Assembly: GCF_011059135.1 (NCBI RefSeq)
Contig: NZ_JAALGD010000002.1
Span: 388,658-452,657, forward strand
Direction of reading: 5' to 3'
Source of the DNA: Brevibacillus sp. SYP-B805
GTDB lineage: Bacteria; Bacillota; Bacilli; Brevibacillales; Brevibacillaceae
DNA: 64,000 nt
Under the pieces are notes generated by a model that ran no database searches, was not told the origin of the DNA, and saw only the letters and a program-made list of their open reading frames with translations. Each line of letters starts with the position of its first letter. Position 1 is the stretch's first letter. The translations under genes and the position numbers were made by a program. Shown here in pieces: positions 11,277-19,700 of this stretch.

Positions 11277-11978
11277 TTATTTGTGCAGGCCGCATTCCGT
11301 TTTGGCAAAGCCTGCCCAGCGTCCCGCCCGCAGGTCTTCGCCGGGGTTGACGGGACGGGTGCAGACGCTGCAGCCGATGCTGGGATAATGGCGGTCATGC
11401 AGCGGATTGTACGGCACATCATGGGCGCGGATATACTGCCACACCTCTTCCCATTTCCATGCGGCCAGCGGGTTGAATTTCACCAGGTTGAATTTGGGGT
11501 CCCATTCGATTTTCTGGACACGGGCCCGGGTCGGCGCCTGCTCGCGGCGAATCCCGGTGATCCAGGCGCGATATGCCGGAAGCAGCCCGGCCAGCGGTTC
11601 TACCTTGCGCAGATTGCAGCACAGGGTAGGATCCACTTCCCAGAGCTTCTCGCCATAGCGCTCGGCCTGCTCCCGCAGTGTCAGCCTGGGCGTTACCCGG
11701 AGAAAGGAGATGCCGTACCGTTTTGCCAACCGCTCCCGCGTCTCCTCGGTCTCCGGGAAGTGCAGGTTTGTGTCCAAATAAAAAACAGGTGTCCCCGGCG
11801 CCACCTTCTGCAGCATATCGATCAATACCACGTCTTCGGCACCGAAGCTGGACGCCAGGATCATCTCCGTCCCAAACCGCTCGGCCGCCCAGGACAGCAC
11901 CTCTTCCGGGCTTTTGCTCTCCAGCCTGTATGCCCAGAGACGAATCTCCTCTGCCGTCAGATCCGTTCGATCTGTCAT
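11277..11978 (-). CDS. cysH: Adenylyl-sulfate (APS) reductase, 4Fe-4S type
   Basis: CysH reduces activated sulfate to sulfite. The 233-residue protein has the PP-loop-like nucleotide site [17 protein letters not shown], the [10 protein letters not shown] motif, and all four iron-sulfur cysteines: the CC pair in PTLCCNLRK and the CSVC pair in [11 protein letters not shown]. The catalytic cysteine is in the C-terminal ECGLHK. Family knowledge says that the CC...CxxC form uses APS directly, which matches the absence of an APS kinase gene beside sat. The ATG at 11978 has GGAGGGG about 10 bases upstream; an earlier in-frame ATG at 12020 lacks one. Confidence 0.95.
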   Translation of the reverse strand: MTDRTDLTAEEIRLWAYRLESKSPEEVLSWAAERFGTEMILASSFGAEDVVLIDMLQKVAPGTPVFYLDTNLHFPETEETRERLAKRYGISFLRVTPRLTLREQAERYGEKLWEVDPTLCCNLRKVEPLAGLLPAYRAWITGIRREQAPTRARVQKIEWDPKFNLVKFNPLAAWKWEEVWQYIRAHDVPYNPLHDRHYPSIGCSVCTRPVNPGEDLRAGRWAGFAKTECGLHK

Positions 11979-12081
11979 CTGTCTGTTCTCCCCTCCATGC
12001 GATCTTTCGCTCTTCATCATATGACCGCCGGAAAAAAGTGGATATTCGTCCCTGTGAAAAAAGACGCCAGGGGCAGGAGGC

Positions 12082-12145
12082 CAAAAGAAAACCCCGCCGA
12101 CAACAGCGTTAGCTCAAGTCGGCGGGGGCCCCCAACCTTTCTTAC
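12082..12145 (-). repeat. Composite hairpin repeat, copy 1 (also terminator-like)
   Basis: The plus strand reads CCAAAAGAAAACCCCGCCGAC, a short core with AGCGTTAGCT, then GTCGGCGGGGGCCCCCAACC and TTTCTT. The ten-base arms pair, and on the minus strand the hairpin is followed by GGGGTTTTCTTTT, so it can end transcription coming from rplT. The same flanks and core recur at 18242-18353, and halves of the unit occur at 21330 and 48329. It sits in the cysH upstream region. Confidence 0.75.
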
Positions 12146-12161
12146 GTCGCTTTAGCGTTTT

Positions 12162-12196
12162 AAAAAAGCACCCGTCATCGCATACGGGTGCTTCGT
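12162..12196 (-). terminator. Terminator of the infC-rpmI-rplT operon
   Basis: On the minus strand GAAGCACCCGT and ACGGGTGCTT pair and are followed by TTTTAAAA. It is 20 bases after the rplT stop and is backed up by the repeat hairpin at 12082-12145. Confidence 0.9.
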
Positions 12197-12214
12197 GCAG
12201 GAAAACGCGCAGGT

Positions 12215-12574
12215 TTACGCGTTCAATTTGCTTTTTGCCAGCGTAGCCAATTCGTTGAATGCCGGCTTGTCGTTCACAGCCAGGTCGGCCAGCATCTTGC
12301 GGTTTACTTCCACGCCAGCCACCTTCAGGCCATGCATGAGGCGGCTGTAGGAAAGGCCGTTCAAGCGGGCCTGCGCATTGATACGGGTGATCCACAGTTT
12401 GCGGAAGTCGCGTTTTTTCTGACGACGGTCGCGATATGCGTACAAGAGGGATTTCATCACTTGCGCATTCGCGGATTTAAACAGACGGTGTTTGGAACCG
12501 AAATAACCTTTGGCCAGTTTCAAGATCTTTTTATGACGACGACGGGTAACCGTGCCACCTTTAACTCTTGGCAT
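12215..12574 (-). CDS. rplT: 50S ribosomal protein L20
   Basis: L20 is an early assembly protein that binds 23S rRNA; in Bacillus it also represses its own operon by binding the infC leader. The 119-residue protein begins [24 protein letters not shown] and contains the conserved [16 protein letters not shown] and [16 protein letters not shown] segments. The ATG at 12574 has AGGAGG eight bases upstream. It is the last gene of infC-rpmI-rplT. Confidence 0.98.
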   Translation of the reverse strand: MPRVKGGTVTRRRHKKILKLAKGYFGSKHRLFKSANAQVMKSLLYAYRDRRQKKRDFRKLWITRINAQARLNGLSYSRLMHGLKVAGVEVNRKMLADLAVNDKPAFNELATLAKSKLNA

Positions 12575-12681
12575 ACTGAATTCCTCCTGATCTTTCGAGC
12601 ATGGCGGTCCCAGGGAGCGGGACACTTAGGGAGCACATGCTGGGCGTATTTTTTCTGGTGTTCGCAATAGGGGCGTATCCC

Positions 12682-12879
12682 TTACAGATACGCGATCAAT
12701 TGTTCGATGCGTTTCTGATCGCCTTTGGAAACAGTCGCGCTCTTACGCAGGTGACGTTTCGCTTTGGTCGATTTGTTGGCAAACAAGTGGCTGGTGTAGG
12801 CGTGGTCACGCTTCAGACGGCCGGTACCGGTCTTTTTGAAACGTTTGGCAGCGCCTTTATGGGTTTTCATTTTCGGCAT
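12682..12879 (-). CDS. rpmI: 50S ribosomal protein L35
   Basis: L35 is a small basic protein of the large subunit. The 65 residues begin [21 protein letters not shown] and end with [15 protein letters not shown], complete and of normal length. The start has a perfect AAGGAGG site. It lies between infC and rplT in the usual order, 107 bases before rplT and 32 bases after infC. Confidence 0.98.
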   Translation of the reverse strand: MPKMKTHKGAAKRFKKTGTGRLKRDHAYTSHLFANKSTKAKRHLRKSATVSKGDQKRIEQLIAYL

Positions 12880-12911
12880 GTCGGTAGTCCTCCTTAATTA
12901 AAAACCTGCGT

Positions 12912-13430
12912 TTACTTGTCCGATTTCGGCGCCAAAATCATGATCATGCTGCGACCCTCGATTTTGGGTTTGCGCTCGACGATGGCAATGTCTTCACATT
13001 GGGCCGCCAGGCGTTCGAGCACCTGCTGTCCGATTTCGGAGTGGGTGATTTCACGGCCGCGGAAACGAATCGTGCATTTCACCTTGTCCTCGTCCTCAAG
13101 AAACTTGCGGACATTGCGAAGTTTCGTCTGAAAGTCGTGCTCTTCGATCGTGGAGGAGAAGCGCACCTCTTTGATCTCGATCGTCTTTTGATTGCGGCGG
13201 GCTTCCTTCTCCTTTTTCGCCTGTTCATACTTGAACTTGCCGTAGTCCATAATCCGGCAGACGGGCGGTTTGGCCGTCGGCGCAACATTCACCAGATCCA
13301 AGTTGGCTTCTTCCGCGATGCGCAAAGCTTCCCTGAGCGGAACGACTCCCAACTGCGTGCCGTCCGGTCCGATCAAACGAACTTCGCGGGCACGAATCGC
13401 TTCGTTTACTAACATCTGTTCCTTGCTAAT
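12912..13430 (-). CDS. infC: Translation initiation factor IF-3, AUU start
   Basis: IF-3 keeps 30S subunits free and checks the start codon and initiator tRNA. The 172-residue protein has the N-domain ([21 protein letters not shown]), the linker with [29 protein letters not shown], and the C-domain ([18 protein letters not shown]). I start it at the ATT at 13430: GGAGGTG lies seven bases upstream and the following codons ([15 protein letters not shown]) match the family start. A second ATT lies directly before at 13433. AUU starts are typical of infC because IF-3 discriminates against them, giving autoregulation. Confidence 0.95.
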   Translation of the reverse strand: MSKEQMLVNEAIRAREVRLIGPDGTQLGVVPLREALRIAEEANLDLVNVAPTAKPPVCRIMDYGKFKYEQAKKEKEARRNQKTIEIKEVRFSSTIEEHDFQTKLRNVRKFLEDEDKVKCTIRFRGREITHSEIGQQVLERLAAQCEDIAIVERKPKIEGRSMIMILAPKSDK

Positions 13431-13648
13431 AATGTGCCACCTCCGTGAACATTCGAGAGACAGTGAAAAATAAAATGTGCGAACGCTGATGCGCCCGCAC
13501 ATATCTCACCTAGCAAAAACAACAAATGTGTAGATGCTTTGCCATGAAAGACCCGTCAACAGTCATCACCGGACGTCGAAGCAGGTGAGAAGCTGGGCGC
13601 TTCTGCTTGTTTCTCGAAGTATGAAGTCATTTATACTCCATTTATATT
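13431..13648 (-). promoter_or_regulatory. infC leader with attenuator (L20-type leader)
   Basis: About 215 bases of untranslated leader separate the promoter from infC. A factor-independent terminator is visible on the minus strand: TGTGCG (13501-13496) pairs with CGCACA (13481-13476) and is followed by TTTTATTTTT, ending just before the ribosome site. Bacillus infC leaders use L20 binding to favour such a terminator. The L20 site itself (16S/23S mimic) I did not resolve. Confidence 0.7.
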
Positions 13649-13651
13649 CCT

Positions 13652-13680
13652 ATCTTACCGATTGGTGTTCCGCTTGTCAA
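13652..13680 (-). promoter_or_regulatory. Sigma-A promoter of infC-rpmI-rplT
   Basis: TTGACA (13680-13675) and TAAGAT (13657-13652) on the minus strand are separated by 17 bases. The -35 is five bases from the thrS stop codon, and no terminator separates thrS from this promoter, so some read-through is likely. Confidence 0.85.
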
Positions 13681-13684
13681 GCCT

Positions 13685-15601
13685 TTACTTGTAGGCGCTG
13701 ATCTCTTCCAGGAGGCCGGCGATGAACTGCTCGACCGGCTGGGCCCCGACGTCGCCTACCCCGCGCTTGCGGACGGAGAGCGTGCCATCCGCCACTTCCT
13801 TCTCGCCGATCACCAGCATGTACGGAATCTTGGCCACCTGCGCTTCGCGGATCTTGTAGCCGATCTTCTCGTTGCGGGCATCCAGCTCGACGCGCACACC
13901 AGCCTGCTCCATTTTTTCCTGTACCTGCCGGGCGTACTCCACATGGGCTTCGTTGATGGTCATGAGACGCACCTGCACCGGGGCCAACCAGGTCGGGAAG
14001 GCGCCCGCATAGTGTTCAACCAGAATGCCGATGAAGCGCTCCATGGAACCGTACATCGCGCGGTGCAGGACGACCGGACGATGCTTTTCGTTGTCTTGGC
14101 CCACATAGGTGAGGTCAAATTTCTCCGGCATCTGGAAGTCAAGCTGGATCGTGCCGCACTGGTGCTTCCGCTTCAGCGCGTCGGTGATCTGGAAGTCGAT
14201 TTTCGGCCCGTAGAACGCGCCGTCGCCTTCCTTCACGTAATAGTCCAGCCCGGCGTCCTCCAACACTTTCCGCAGCGAGTTTTCGGCAATCTCCCACAGT
14301 TCCAGGGAACCCATGTATTCTTCCGGACGGGTGGAGAGCGCCACGGAGTACTCAAAGCCGAACACCTTGTAAATCCGGTCGATGAGGGCGATCATATTTT
14401 TGATCTCGCTTTCGATCTGATCCGGGCGGACGAAGACGTGGGCGTCATCCTGACAGAAGGTGCGCACGCGCAGCATGCCGTTTAAGGCGCCGGAGAACTC
14501 GTGACGGTGCACCTGGCCGAACTCCGAGTAGCGGATCGGCAGATCGCGGTAGGAGTGGATCTTGTTTTTGTAGATCAGCATGTGGCCCGGGCAGTTCATC
14601 GGCTTAAGCGCATAGGTGGTATTGTCCACCTCGGAGAAGTACATGTTTTCATGATAATGGTCCCAGTGGCCGGACTGCAGCCAGAGGCGCTGGTTCATGA
14701 GAAACGGCGTGCGCACCTCCGTGTAGTGGGCCAGCTGCTGCAGGCGGCGGGAGAACTGCTCCAGCTCGTTGCGCACCGTGAAGCCGTTCGGCAAATAGAA
14801 CGGCATGCCCGGGGCTTCTTCGGAGAACATGAACAGCTCCAGCTCTTTGCCCAGCTTGCGGTGATCCCGCTTCTTCGCTTCTTCGAGGAAATGGAGATAT
14901 TCGTCCAAGTCCGCTTTTTTCGGGAACGCCGTGCCGTAGACACGCTGCAGCACCTGATTGTCCGCTTTGCCGCGCCAGTAGGCCCCGGCGACGCTCATCA
15001 GCTTGAATGCCTTGATATGGCCGGTCGACGGCAGATGCGGCCCGCGGCAGAGGTCGAAGAATTCGCCCTGTTCATAGATGGAGATTTCCGCATCTTCCGG
15101 CAGATCGCGAATCAATTCCAGCTTCAAATGGTCATTGATCGCCTCGAAGGTTTTGATCGCTTCCTCCCGGCTGACCACTTTGCGGCGGATGGGCAGATCT
15201 TCCTTCACGATCTTTTCCATCTCCGCCTCGATCTTGCCGAGATCCTCCGGCGTCAGGGAAACCGGGATATCCATGTCGTAGTAGAAGCCGTCCTCGATCA
15301 CGGGACCGATACCCAGCTTCACCTCCGCCCCGTAAATCCGCTTCACGGCCTGGGCAAGCAGGTGAGCGGTGCTGTGGCGATATACTTCCAGACCGTCGGG
15401 GGAATCAAGGGTAACCACTTCCACCTTCGCGTCTTCGTTTACCGGTGTGTAGAGATCCACCACTTTGCCATTCAGTTTGCCTGCGACTGCTTTTTTCTTC
15501 AGGCTCGGGCTGATCGATGCCGCGATGTCCTCAATGGTGCTGCCGGCCTCAACCTGACGCACGGCGCCATCGGGGAGCGTAATGTTTACTTGTGCCACCA
15601 T
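13685..15601 (-). CDS. thrS: Threonyl-tRNA synthetase
   Basis: ThrRS charges tRNA-Thr. The 638-residue protein has the full domain set: an N-terminal TGS domain (to about residue 62), the editing domain with HSTAHLLAQAVKRIYG and the later CRGPHLPSTGHIKAFKL cysteine/histidine site, the class II core with motif 2 (RYSEFGQVHRHE), the zinc ligands in MNCPGH and beyond, and the C-terminal anticodon-binding domain (APVQVRLMTINEAH on). The start is ATG at 15601 with AGGAAG upstream. It follows a T-box leader. Confidence 0.98.
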   Translation of the reverse strand: MVAQVNITLPDGAVRQVEAGSTIEDIAASISPSLKKKAVAGKLNGKVVDLYTPVNEDAKVEVVTLDSPDGLEVYRHSTAHLLAQAVKRIYGAEVKLGIGPVIEDGFYYDMDIPVSLTPEDLGKIEAEMEKIVKEDLPIRRKVVSREEAIKTFEAINDHLKLELIRDLPEDAEISIYEQGEFFDLCRGPHLPSTGHIKAFKLMSVAGAYWRGKADNQVLQRVYGTAFPKKADLDEYLHFLEEAKKRDHRKLGKELELFMFSEEAPGMPFYLPNGFTVRNELEQFSRRLQQLAHYTEVRTPFLMNQRLWLQSGHWDHYHENMYFSEVDNTTYALKPMNCPGHMLIYKNKIHSYRDLPIRYSEFGQVHRHEFSGALNGMLRVRTFCQDDAHVFVRPDQIESEIKNMIALIDRIYKVFGFEYSVALSTRPEEYMGSLELWEIAENSLRKVLEDAGLDYYVKEGDGAFYGPKIDFQITDALKRKHQCGTIQLDFQMPEKFDLTYVGQDNEKHRPVVLHRAMYGSMERFIGILVEHYAGAFPTWLAPVQVRLMTINEAHVEYARQVQEKMEQAGVRVELDARNEKIGYKIREAQVAKIPYMLVIGEKEVADGTLSVRKRGVGDVGAQPVEQFIAGLLEEISAYK

Positions 15602-15912
15602 TCATCTTCCTTTCTGCGTGAATAAAATAAAAAACACCCATCCCCCAAGGGACGAGTGTTGTGCTTCTCGTGGTACCACCCTACTTCGATTCGGTTCCGC
15701 CATCACGAACGCGAATCCTTCCTTGCGATAACGGGATAAAAACCCGGCGGCCGATACTGCGGGATGTCTCATCCCGGTTCCCGGCGGCTACTCGAAGGGG
15801 GTAGATCATTGCTTCATCCGCAGCGGGCTTGCAGCCGGCGACCCGCCTCTCTGCAGCGTAGAACGCAACGTCCATGTCCTTCTCATCGTATTTGGTGCCT
15901 ACTCATTTTTTG
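15602..15912 (-). promoter_or_regulatory. Threonine T-box leader of thrS
   Basis: The leader carries the T-box sequence AGGGTGGTACCACG (minus strand, near 15682-15669). A terminator follows: ACACTCGTCCC pairs with GGGATGGGTGT (15659-15633) and is followed by TTTTTATTTTATT. In the stem I region, ACC (Thr) at 15802-15800 stands directly before CCCTTCGAG, the position where the ilv leader has CTC. Uncharged tRNA-Thr should permit read-through into thrS. Confidence 0.92.
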
Positions 15913-15914
15913 TA

Positions 15915-15944
15915 ATTATAGTGGAGTTGGCTGCTGGAAGTCAA
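15915..15944 (-). promoter_or_regulatory. Promoter of the thrS leader, overlapping the ytxC stop
   Basis: TTGACT (15944-15939) and TATAAT (15920-15915) are separated by 18 bases on the minus strand. The -10 includes the TAA stop codon of ytxC, and the -35 lies inside its last codons. Confidence 0.85.
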
Positions 15945-16830
15945 GCGTGCGTCCGTTGATTAAACAATGGGCACAAGCGGAACAATAGGAAAACCCGTCT
16001 TCAAAGATGCTGTGAAGGGTCTGGGCAAGCGCTTGCCGGCCTTCCGCCTGATGAAACACGATCTTGTGGGGCGCAAGCGAAATCAGCGCGCTCAAAAGAA
16101 GATCATCCGTCCGGTCCGGCGCATCCCGCATGCCCACATACGCTTCCAGCCCCTCCAGCTGCAAAGGCAGGCCGCTTTCATCATACAGGGCAAAACGATT
16201 GCCCTCCAGCGGGACGATATGGATCGTCTCCCGCCTGGATTCCTGGGTGGAAACAAAAAAGCGGAGCAGCTCGATAAATTCCTGATACTGCTGATCCTCC
16301 AGATAATCGTCGATCGCTTCCGCCACGGCTTCCGCCAGTTCCTGCCGGTATTCCTTCAGGCGGAAGCGGACGAACCCGTGCAGATGCACCTCGCTGTTTT
16401 CCAGCAGGTAAGCAAAGAAGGTGCGGTATAACCGTGACTTGCGCAGCGTGTTTTTCCCGATGGACGCTTCTCCGTACGCGGACTCGTTCAGGACGCGCAG
16501 CACATACGGCTTGAGCTTCTCCCATTCCCCGATCGCACGGGGTTCATTGCGCACGCAGAGCGCCACGCATGCCGGTTCGACGACGCGCACCACCCATTCA
16601 GCCAAGGCCAGCGCAACGAATGCACGGACGATATCGATGGTCTCCAGCGTATATTCCTCCGCCGAGTAGCTGACGAATGTAAATACGGCCGTATGGGAAT
16701 ACCGGGTTGGCGCTACCTCGATCGTCACGGGATCGGTTCGCACTTTCTGCCGCAGGCTCTCCACAATGGCCTGAAATGCGCCGATATGGGAGGGATTGTC
16801 TGCATCAAGCGCCACGGATATGGTCTGCAC
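15916..16830 (-). CDS. ytxC: YtxC-like putative sporulation protein
   Basis: The 304-residue cytoplasmic protein matches the YtxC family by its neighbourhood (upstream of thrS, as in Bacillus) and by features such as ENSEVHLHGFVRFRLKEYRQELAEAVAEAIDDYLEDQQYQEFIELLRFFV, and a C-terminal FCSACAHC-like cysteine/histidine cluster (CSACAHC). Function is not established; it is classed as sporulation-related. I prefer the GTG at 16830 because GGAGG lies eight bases before it; another GTG at 16839 overlaps that site. It uses the thrS promoter region as its 3' end. Confidence 0.8.
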   Translation of the reverse strand: MQTISVALDADNPSHIGAFQAIVESLRQKVRTDPVTIEVAPTRYSHTAVFTFVSYSAEEYTLETIDIVRAFVALALAEWVVRVVEPACVALCVRNEPRAIGEWEKLKPYVLRVLNESAYGEASIGKNTLRKSRLYRTFFAYLLENSEVHLHGFVRFRLKEYRQELAEAVAEAIDDYLEDQQYQEFIELLRFFVSTQESRRETIHIVPLEGNRFALYDESGLPLQLEGLEAYVGMRDAPDRTDDLLLSALISLAPHKIVFHQAEGRQALAQTLHSIFEDGFSYCSACAHCLINGRTLDFQQPTPL

Positions 16831-16948
16831 CTTCGTCACCTCCAACCGGAATGTACTTACAGTATATGTCCCACCCAAGACGATATACTTTCAAACGGTT
16901 GGAAACACCCCGCTGCTGCCTGATCGCGCCGCATGCGCCCACATAGCA

Positions 16949-17010
16949 AAAACAAGGCCGGTCATGTCAGGAGCGCTGGTTCCTGCCCGCTCTCCTGGCG
17001 ACCGGCGGGA
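16949..17010 (-). terminator. Terminator downstream of mqnC
   Basis: On the minus strand GCCGGTCGCCAGGAG pairs imperfectly with CTCCTGACATGACCGGC and is followed by CTTGTTTTTG. It lies 62 bases after the mqnC stop. Confidence 0.7.
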
Positions 17011-17071
17011 TGACACGGTACGTTTTGGGAAGCATGATGCAGCAGATAGGGCGCGCGGAACAGGCTGGCGT

Positions 17072-18181
17072 TTAGTTTTGCATGACGAAATCGTTCTCCA
17101 CCATTTCGCCTTCCCGAAACACCCGCAGGATTTCGTACCGGGTATTGCGCTGGGCGGGAATCTTGCCCGCTTCCCGGATCAGCTGCAGGATCATGTTGGT
17201 GTTTACCTTGTAGGCGCACTTGGCAGCCGAGACGACGTTCTCTTCGATCATCGTCGATCCGAAGTCATTGGCGCCGTAGCTAAGGGAAAGCTTGCCGATT
17301 TCCGGCCCCATGGTGACCCAGGAGGACTGGAAGTTGGCGATGTTGTCCAGCATCAGGCGGGAGATGGCCAGCGTTTTCAAATATTCCTCCGGCGTGTTGT
17401 TGACCGCCTTCATGTTCGTATTGTCAGGCTGGAAGGTCCAGGTGATAAACGCCGTGAAGCCGCCGGTTTCGTCCTGGGCTTCCCGAATGCGCATCAGCGA
17501 CAGCACGCGTTCCTCCATCAATTCGCCGAAGCCGATCACCATCGTGGCCGTCCCCGGCAGGCCGACCCGGTGCGCCGTCTTTTGCGTCTCGATCCAGTTT
17601 TTCCAGGAACCCTTCAGCCGGGAGATTTTCCGCCGGGTCCGGTCGTCGAGAATTTCCCCGCCTGCCCCCGGCAGGGAATCAAGGCCCGCCTGCTTCAATT
17701 CGATCAGCACCTGTTCGACGCTCAAGCCGGAAACCTGCGCGATTTTCTCCACTTCCGCCACCGACAGCGAGTGCATGGTGATCTGCGGAAAACGCTGCTT
17801 GATGCCGCGCAGCAGATTGGTGTAATAGGACAGCGGCAGGTCCGGGTTGGTTCCCCCCTGCATCAGGATCTCCGTCCCGCCCACATCAATCGTCTCCTGA
17901 ATCTTCTGGTAGATCACCTCGTCCGGCAGCACGTATCCTTCCGGCGAGCCGGGCGGCCGGTAAAATGCACAGAATCGGCAGTACGTGTCGCAAATATTGG
18001 TATAGTTGATATTGCGTCCGATAACAAAGGTCGTGATCGGTTCCGGATGCCATTTTTTCATGACCAGATCGGCGGCGTGGCCGATTTTCTCGATCTCGTC
18101 GCTTTCGAAGAGCGCCAGCCCGTCTTCCAAGCCGAGCCGCTCCCCTGCCACAGCCCGTTCCAGGATACGATCGATCTTCAA
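17072..18181 (-). CDS. mqnC: Cyclic dehypoxanthine futalosine synthase (radical SAM)
   Basis: MqnC cyclises dehypoxanthine futalosine in the futalosine route to menaquinone. The 369-residue protein has the radical SAM motif CDTYCRFC with cysteines at about 64, 68 and 71, preceded by TTFVIGRNINYTNI, and the glycine-rich GGTEILMQGGTNPDLPLSYY. The C-terminal part (FQSSWVTMGPEIGKLSLSYGANDFGSTMIEENVVSAA) is typical of the MqnC/MqnE/CofH group. I use the TTG at 18181 because AAAGGAG lies eight bases upstream and the length then matches the family. No other mqn gene is in the window. Confidence 0.93.
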   Translation of the reverse strand: MKIDRILERAVAGERLGLEDGLALFESDEIEKIGHAADLVMKKWHPEPITTFVIGRNINYTNICDTYCRFCAFYRPPGSPEGYVLPDEVIYQKIQETIDVGGTEILMQGGTNPDLPLSYYTNLLRGIKQRFPQITMHSLSVAEVEKIAQVSGLSVEQVLIELKQAGLDSLPGAGGEILDDRTRRKISRLKGSWKNWIETQKTAHRVGLPGTATMVIGFGELMEERVLSLMRIREAQDETGGFTAFITWTFQPDNTNMKAVNNTPEEYLKTLAISRLMLDNIANFQSSWVTMGPEIGKLSLSYGANDFGSTMIEENVVSAAKCAYKVNTNMILQLIREAGKIPAQRNTRYEILRVFREGEMVENDFVMQN

Positions 18182-18241
18182 CAGGAACACTCCTTTCCCA
18201 AATGAATCCCTCTCCATCCTACCACAAAACCGGGCGGACAT

Positions 18242-18353
18242 GGCAAAAGAAAAAACCCCGCCGACTTCAGCTAACGCTCTACCCACTCGGGTCGCTGTGC
18301 CGAGCGGGGGTCCTCGCTGGTGTTGGCGGGGCCCATCCTTTCTTCCTTCACTT
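18242..18353 (-). repeat. Composite hairpin repeat, copy 2 (long form)
   Basis: The plus strand reads GGCAAAAGAAAAAACCCCGCCGAC, then AGCTAACGCT, an inner hairpin (CCCACTCGG at 18282-18290 with CCGAGCGGG), and the closing arm GTTGGCGGGG before CCCATCCTTTCTT. The outer flanks equal those of copy 1 and the inner hairpin equals copy 4. On the minus strand GTCGGCGGGG is followed by TTTTTTCTTTT, so the element can serve as terminator of the gene ending at 18370. Confidence 0.8.
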
Positions 18354-18369
18354 TCGTGCTTCTGGCTCT

Positions 18370-18588
18370 TTACTCATATCCGATCTGTTCATACACTTCG
18401 GGATCCCAATATACCACGGTGCGATCGAGGGGAAAATTTGATTCCCGGGCGCCGTTCGGCTTGCCGTTGAAGTAGATGATTTCCGTCACCACGACGCGAT
18501 TGCCTCGGATCACAATCTCTCCCTTGATTTCCAATTGGGTGCCGTCTGGCGCGTAAAAATGGATTTTGCCCGAACCGATGTCCTTCAT
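18370..18588 (-). CDS. Small conserved-looking protein of unknown function
   Basis: The 72-residue product begins MKDIGSGKIHFYAPDGTQLEIKGEIVI and ends VYWDPEVYEQIGYE. I do not recognise a family. It looks like a small beta-rich soluble protein without signal peptide or membrane segment. The ATG at 18588 has CGGAGG five bases upstream; the frame is open further to 18636 but without a ribosome site. It lies 69 bases downstream of the coat F-like gene in the same direction and could be transcribed with it. Confidence 0.65.
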   Translation of the reverse strand: MKDIGSGKIHFYAPDGTQLEIKGEIVIRGNRVVVTEIIYFNGKPNGARESNFPLDRTVVYWDPEVYEQIGYE

Positions 18589-18657
18589 AGGTACCTCCGT
18601 GATCGCGAATGTACCTTTATAGTAGTTGAGGGGCACGGGCTCGTCAATCTTCCCTGT

Positions 18658-19548
18658 TTAGCCGTTTCCGTTCTTTTTGCGGCTGCGCACCGGAGGCGCT
18701 TGTTCCGCCACACTGCCGAATGCCGGCGGCGATTCATTTTCCATGGCCGGCTGAGGCTCCGCCGTCGCGCCGTCCGTTTGTTCACGGTAAGCGGGCGAAG
18801 AGAACATCGCGCTTGCATTCGTCACAATTGGCGGATGCGGGTTTGGCGCCGTTCCGCCTGCCGGCGCCGGCTGCTGGTAGGCGGGCTGGACCGGCTGCTG
18901 ATGTTGCGGCTGCATCTGTCCTGTTTGGGGAACGCCATCGGACGTTTCCGGATAGGCGGCCGGAGAAGCTTGCGGCATCATGCTGGTTGTCATCGGCTCT
19001 TGCTCCGCCGGGATCGGCTGGAAAGGGGCCAACAGCTGGGCATTGGCCGACTCCGGCAGGCTGGCCAGCGTATAGTAGCCCCGGTGATACATGTACCTCC
19101 ACACCTCGTACGCCTGATTGGCGCAGTTTGCCGCTCCCTGGACCAGGGCGTTGCGGATTTCCGGATCGGCACACTCCAAGGCGGCCGCCATCCGCTGTTT
19201 CGCGCTTGCCTTGTGCAGGCCGAGGATGGCCGAGGACACATCGCGATCATCGATTCCCCGCGCGCCGGAAGCCGCCATGACGGGTTGATGGGCAGTCAGC
19301 ACCGCCTGCGGAACCGACGTCATGACCCGATACGGCACAGCAGCACCTGCCCCCCGGCCGTTGATCAAGTGCACCATGCGGTTGTATTCGTCTGTCATGA
19401 AATGAAGCTGATGGGACAGCATATGGCGAAGTTCCGGATCGGTTGCATGGGAGATATACAGCTGGAGTGTATGGATTCCGTCGATGGAACCGCTCATCGC
19501 CTCATGCAGTTCCATCACCTCATGGGCACCGTATGGGCTGGTTTGCAT
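18658..19548 (-). CDS. Spore coat protein F-like protein with Pro/Gln-rich tail
   Basis: The first 170 residues form a helical, ferritin-like CotF domain (MELHEAMSGSIDGIHTLQLYISHATDPELRHMLSHQLHFMTDEYNRMVHLIN and the later HKASAKQRMAAALECADPEIRNALVQGAANCANQAYEVWRYMYHRGYY). The remaining 125 residues are low complexity, rich in Pro, Gln, Ala and Thr and ending RSRKKNGNG. CotF-family proteins are deposited in the spore coat. The ATG at 19548 has AAAGGAGGAAGG upstream. It lies next to other spore genes (cwlJ, gerQ). Confidence 0.8.
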   Translation of the reverse strand: MQTSPYGAHEVMELHEAMSGSIDGIHTLQLYISHATDPELRHMLSHQLHFMTDEYNRMVHLINGRGAGAAVPYRVMTSVPQAVLTAHQPVMAASGARGIDDRDVSSAILGLHKASAKQRMAAALECADPEIRNALVQGAANCANQAYEVWRYMYHRGYYTLASLPESANAQLLAPFQPIPAEQEPMTTSMMPQASPAAYPETSDGVPQTGQMQPQHQQPVQPAYQQPAPAGGTAPNPHPPIVTNASAMFSSPAYREQTDGATAEPQPAMENESPPAFGSVAEQAPPVRSRKKNGNG

Positions 19549-19700
19549 CCTACCTTCCTCCTTTAACGATCTGGATTGGACTCATCATCCAGTATGTCCG
19601 AAAGGGGAAAAGCGGAAACGGGATCGAAACCTGTTATAACCCATTCTCTTCCTGTATACTAATAAAGAAGCAGTGATTGTCTGTCCAAAGGAGACCACAT

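Noticed and set aside
16949..17010. Similarity of the mqnC terminator to the left arm of the 26.6-kb palindrome
   Set aside because: Both contain GGTTCC...CGCTCTC..GACGACC-like pieces, but the alignment is short and gapped and could be chance in G/C-rich stems.
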